NCBI GenBank assembly: GCA_946187025.1
Contig: CAMHPM010000009.1
Location: forward strand, 1 to 14,102
Direction of reading: 5' to 3'
DNA from: an uncultured Prevotellaceae bacterium
GTDB lineage: Bacteria > Bacteroidota > Bacteroidia > Bacteroidales > Bacteroidaceae
DNA: 14,102 bases
Shown piece after piece: positions 11,511 to 14,102 of this stretch; the stretch's first letter is position 1, and every line of letters begins with the position of its first letter. The position numbers were made by a program, and so were the translations under genes. The notes under the pieces were generated by a model that did no database searches, had not been told where the DNA came from, and worked only from the letters and a program-made list of their open reading frames with translations.

Positions 11511-14102
11511 ATGGCAAAGAAGTTAAGAACGACGCTGAAGACGCTCGGATGGGTGGTGGCAATACCGCTCGTCCTTGTCGTGTTGCTTGGCGTTGTGTTT
11601 TATCTGCCACCGGTGCAGCAATGGGCCGTGAACTGCGCAGCCGAACGCCTCTCGGAAGAGACGGGGATGGAGATAAGTGTTGACCATTTCCGCCTGCGCT
11701 TCCCGCTGAACCTCAGTGTGGGTGGAGCGAAGGCCATAAGCCCGTCCGACACCCTGCTCGACATGCAGCAGCTGCTGCTCGATGTCGAGGTGCTGCCGCT
11801 GCTGAAGGGCGAGGTGAGGATTGACACCGCAGCGCTTGTGGGCACGCGGGTCAACACGCTCGACATGGTCGAAGCCCTGCAAATCGACGGCCGCATCGGC
11901 AACATGCAGACGGGCAATATTAGCCTCGGCCTCATGAGCGGCAACATGAACATACCGCGCATCACCTTGGCCGACTCATACCTGCACCTCATCCTGGCCG
12001 ACTCCGTGGCTGAAGACCCGATGGCCGATGAGGAACCGGGACTGCTCAGCACTATCAACATGGCCGACATCCAACTCGACAATGTCGGACTCGACCTCGA
12101 CCTGCCGCCAAGTGCCGACAGCATGTATGTGAGCACATTCTTCGACCATGGACAGCTGGCGTGCAGGCTCGACCTGGCCAACGGCAACTACTACGTAGGG
12201 CCACTCCGTGCAACCGACTCAAGGGTGAACTACGACATCGGACGCGGCATTCCGGCCACAGGCTTCGACCCCAACCACATAGCCCTTACCGACACCGAAA
12301 TCGCAATCGATTCGCTCTCGTTCATGGCCAACGGCGACCTATATATAGGTATCACCAACCTTTCGGCTGTCGAACGCAGCGGAATCAACCTGCAAGAATC
12401 GAGGGGAACACTGCGCATGGATTCCACCACGCTCTATCTCGACCGTTTCCATATCCACACACCCGAGACCGACCTCAACCTCGACATGACCATGGACCTC
12501 AACACCTTCGATGCCGTCAACCCCGGCACGATGGACATAGAGGTGCAAGGCTATGCCGGAAAACATGACATACAACAGTTCTCGGCCGATGTGTATGAGC
12601 AGTTCGGCCGCTCATGGCCCGACCGCCCACTCAACATCGACCTCAAGGCACAGGGCAACATGCAAACCCTCGTTGTGGAACATGTTGACGCACGCATCGA
12701 CGGAGCCTTTGCCATCAACGGCAGTGCCACCTTCACCAACCTCGACGACCCCGACGGCAACATAGGTATCGACAGCCGGCTCAAGATGGGAGGCGGCAAC
12801 CTGGAGTTCGTCAAGGGATTCATGCCAGCCGATGTGGCCTCGGCATTCAAACTGCCCCAAGGCATGAACATCGACGGCGACATAACGATGGCCGACGGAC
12901 GGCTTATAGCCGATGCCATACTGCGTCTCGGACGTGCCACTGCACGGCTGAAAGCCAACTACGATACAGGAAACGACGCATACTCAATCGACCTGGACGC
13001 CACACACTTCCCGGTGAGCGACTTCGTTCCGCTGCCCGACACCTGCTACATCACAGCACATCTCCGCGCCAAGGGCTGCGGCTTCGATTTCGACTCCCGA
13101 CGCACATGGGCCGAAGCACAGCTCGACATGAAACACGCGGCATTTGGCACATACTATATCGACAACACCACAGCCGATGCGTCGCTCAGACTACAAGACC
13201 TCAAGGCAAACATCGATTTTGCCGACGAGCGTCTCATCGGACAATTCACCGTCGATGGCTTCATGACCGGACGCGGTGTCGATGCCACCATGGCACTCGA
13301 CCTGCCATTCAGCGACATCTATGCACTCGGATTTGCCGACGAACCACTCACGGCACATGCCACACATGGCGATTTCGAGGCACACAGCAACTTCGGCGAC
13401 CTCTTCCTTGTCAACGCACAGGTGGAAGGAGTGGAAGTGGTGCTCAACGGCGACAGCCTTGTGACCGAGCAGTTCGATATGCACGCCGAGAGCACAGCCG
13501 ACTCTACCGACATCACACTGCAGATGAACGACCTGTACTTCGAACTCCATGCTCCGCAAAACTGCATGAAACTGATTGACGACTATACACGTGTGGCTGC
13601 ATTGGCACAGCAGCAGGCAAAGAACCACAACCTCAATATCAACGACCTGAAACAAATCATGCCCGAGGCAACACTGCGTGCCAACATCGGCAATAAAAAC
13701 CCTATAAGCAAGTTCATACGCCTGCAAGGCTACGACTACAAGGAGGTGGCTGCCAACCTGCGCACATCGCAGGAATATGGATTGCAAGGCAATGCACACA
13801 TCTATAACCTGCAATCCGACTCGATAAAGATCGATACCGTCTTCTTCGACATCTACCAGGATTCGACACAAATAGGCTTCCATGGCGGAGCATCATGTCC
13901 GAAACAGGAAATAACCAAGGCATTCAACATATATATCGACGGATTCCTCTCGCCACACAACGGCGATGTGCGACTCACTTTCTTCGACGACCGCGGACAA
14001 AAAGGACTCGACTTCGGATTACAGGGTGAGGTAATCGAAGCCGACAGCGTGCTGAGGCTCAGCATCTATCCGGAACATCCGGTAATCGGATACAGCACAT
14101 TC
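11511..14102 (+). CDS. AsmA/TamB-like envelope protein, 5' part (open at the window end)
   Basis: This is a large envelope protein of the AsmA/TamB type; such proteins span the periplasm from an inner-membrane anchor and are implicated in lipid transport to, and assembly of, the outer membrane. From ATG 11511 the frame is open for 864 codons to the last base, with no stop. Residues 14-32 form one membrane anchor after a basic N-terminus (MAKKLRTTLK). Then comes the pattern usual at the start of this family: PVQQWAVNCAAERLSEETGMEISVDHFRLRFPLNLSVGG, then LLLDVEVLPLLKGEVRIDTAALVG. The rest is long, repetitive and beta-rich, with many D-L-D/N-I-D alternations as expected for a hydrophobic-groove repeat fold. 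The diagnostic C-terminal DUF490/TamB domain would lie beyond the window, so AsmA-like is the safe name. No Shine-Dalgarno sequence is evident (TAGCTGTAGAAA before the ATG). It diverges from rsfS. Confidence 0.78.
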   Translation, partial: MAKKLRTTLKTLGWVVAIPLVLVVLLGVVFYLPPVQQWAVNCAAERLSEETGMEISVDHFRLRFPLNLSVGGAKAISPSDTLLDMQQLLLDVEVLPLLKGEVRIDTAALVGTRVNTLDMVEALQIDGRIGNMQTGNISLGLMSGNMNIPRITLADSYLHLILADSVAEDPMADEEPGLLSTINMADIQLDNVGLDLDLPPSADSMYVSTFFDHGQLACRLDLANGNYYVGPLRATDSRVNYDIGRGIPATGFDPNHIALTDTEIAIDSLSFMANGDLYIGITNLSAVERSGINLQESRGTLRMDSTTLYLDRFHIHTPETDLNLDMTMDLNTFDAVNPGTMDIEVQGYAGKHDIQQFSADVYEQFGRSWPDRPLNIDLKAQGNMQTLVVEHVDARIDGAFAINGSATFTNLDDPDGNIGIDSRLKMGGGNLEFVKGFMPADVASAFKLPQGMNIDGDITMADGRLIADAILRLGRATARLKANYDTGNDAYSIDLDATHFPVSDFVPLPDTCYITAHLRAKGCGFDFDSRRTWAEAQLDMKHAAFGTYYIDNTTADASLRLQDLKANIDFADERLIGQFTVDGFMTGRGVDATMALDLPFSDIYALGFADEPLTAHATHGDFEAHSNFGDLFLVNAQVEGVEVVLNGDSLVTEQFDMHAESTADSTDITLQMNDLYFELHAPQNCMKLIDDYTRVAALAQQQAKNHNLNINDLKQIMPEATLRANIGNKNPISKFIRLQGYDYKEVAANLRTSQEYGLQGNAHIYNLQSDSIKIDTVFFDIYQDSTQIGFHGGASCPKQEITKAFNIYIDGFLSPHNGDVRLTFFDDRGQKGLDFGLQGEVIEADSVLRLSIYPEHPVIGYSTF

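Noticed and set aside
13191..13883. Open frame of 230 codons on the minus strand at the right end (and 2085-2804 in the acetylesterase)
   Set aside because: They are antisense to well-supported genes, with Cys/Val-rich composition and no family features.

Overview
The window looks like a contig end from a gut-type Bacteroidales genome (Bacteroidota; Prevotellaceae or Muribaculaceae would fit, but I cannot tell which). The evidence is Bacteroidota-type promoter boxes (TAnnTTTG) ahead of all four outward-reading genes, start codons behind A/T-rich leaders without clear Shine-Dalgarno sequences, a C10 cysteine peptidase with a C-terminal YDLDGRR motif, a multi-repeat DUF349 protein, and the order rsfS-ftsH-cdsA. 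The first 33 bases are not genomic: they match the Illumina TruSeq read-1 adapter/primer exactly.

Left part (34-5126), carbohydrate genes. On the minus strand is the N-terminal part of a secreted glycoside hydrolase family 2 enzyme. Its frame is broken near 449-455, and it runs off the contig. Divergent from it is a three-gene plus-strand group: a secreted protein with two tandem rhamnogalacturonan acetylesterase (SGNH) domains, a secreted streptopain-like C10 cysteine peptidase with a GTG start, and L-rhamnose mutarotase (rhaM), whose start lies inside the peptidase gene. Together these suggest use of rhamnogalacturonan-I pectin: removal of side-chain sugars and acetyl groups outside the cytoplasm, and handling of the released rhamnose inside. 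The peptidase is the member that does not obviously belong.

Middle part (5127-11123), a minus-strand housekeeping operon read right to left: rsfS (ribosome silencing factor), ftsH (membrane AAA+ zinc protease with an unusual Thr/Ala/Glu-rich tail), cdsA (CDP-diglyceride synthase) and a DUF349 coiled-coil protein. rsfS and ftsH share an ATGA overlap, and the remaining gaps are 28 and 33 nt. The operon converges on rhaM across a gap holding a strong hairpin and an A/T-rich array of 22-bp tandem repeats.

Right part (11124-14102), a large plus-strand AsmA/TamB-like envelope protein, open to the end of the window (864 codons, no stop).

The most interesting unexplained signal is a 56-bp element present once in each of the two divergent promoter gaps (976-1031 and 11289-11344). 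Each copy has three 12-bp units (GAGTGCGCACTC, GAGTGCGGACTC, GAGTGCGCACTC) at an exact 22-bp period, and each can fold into one long cruciform or hairpin. I do not recognise it as a named element.
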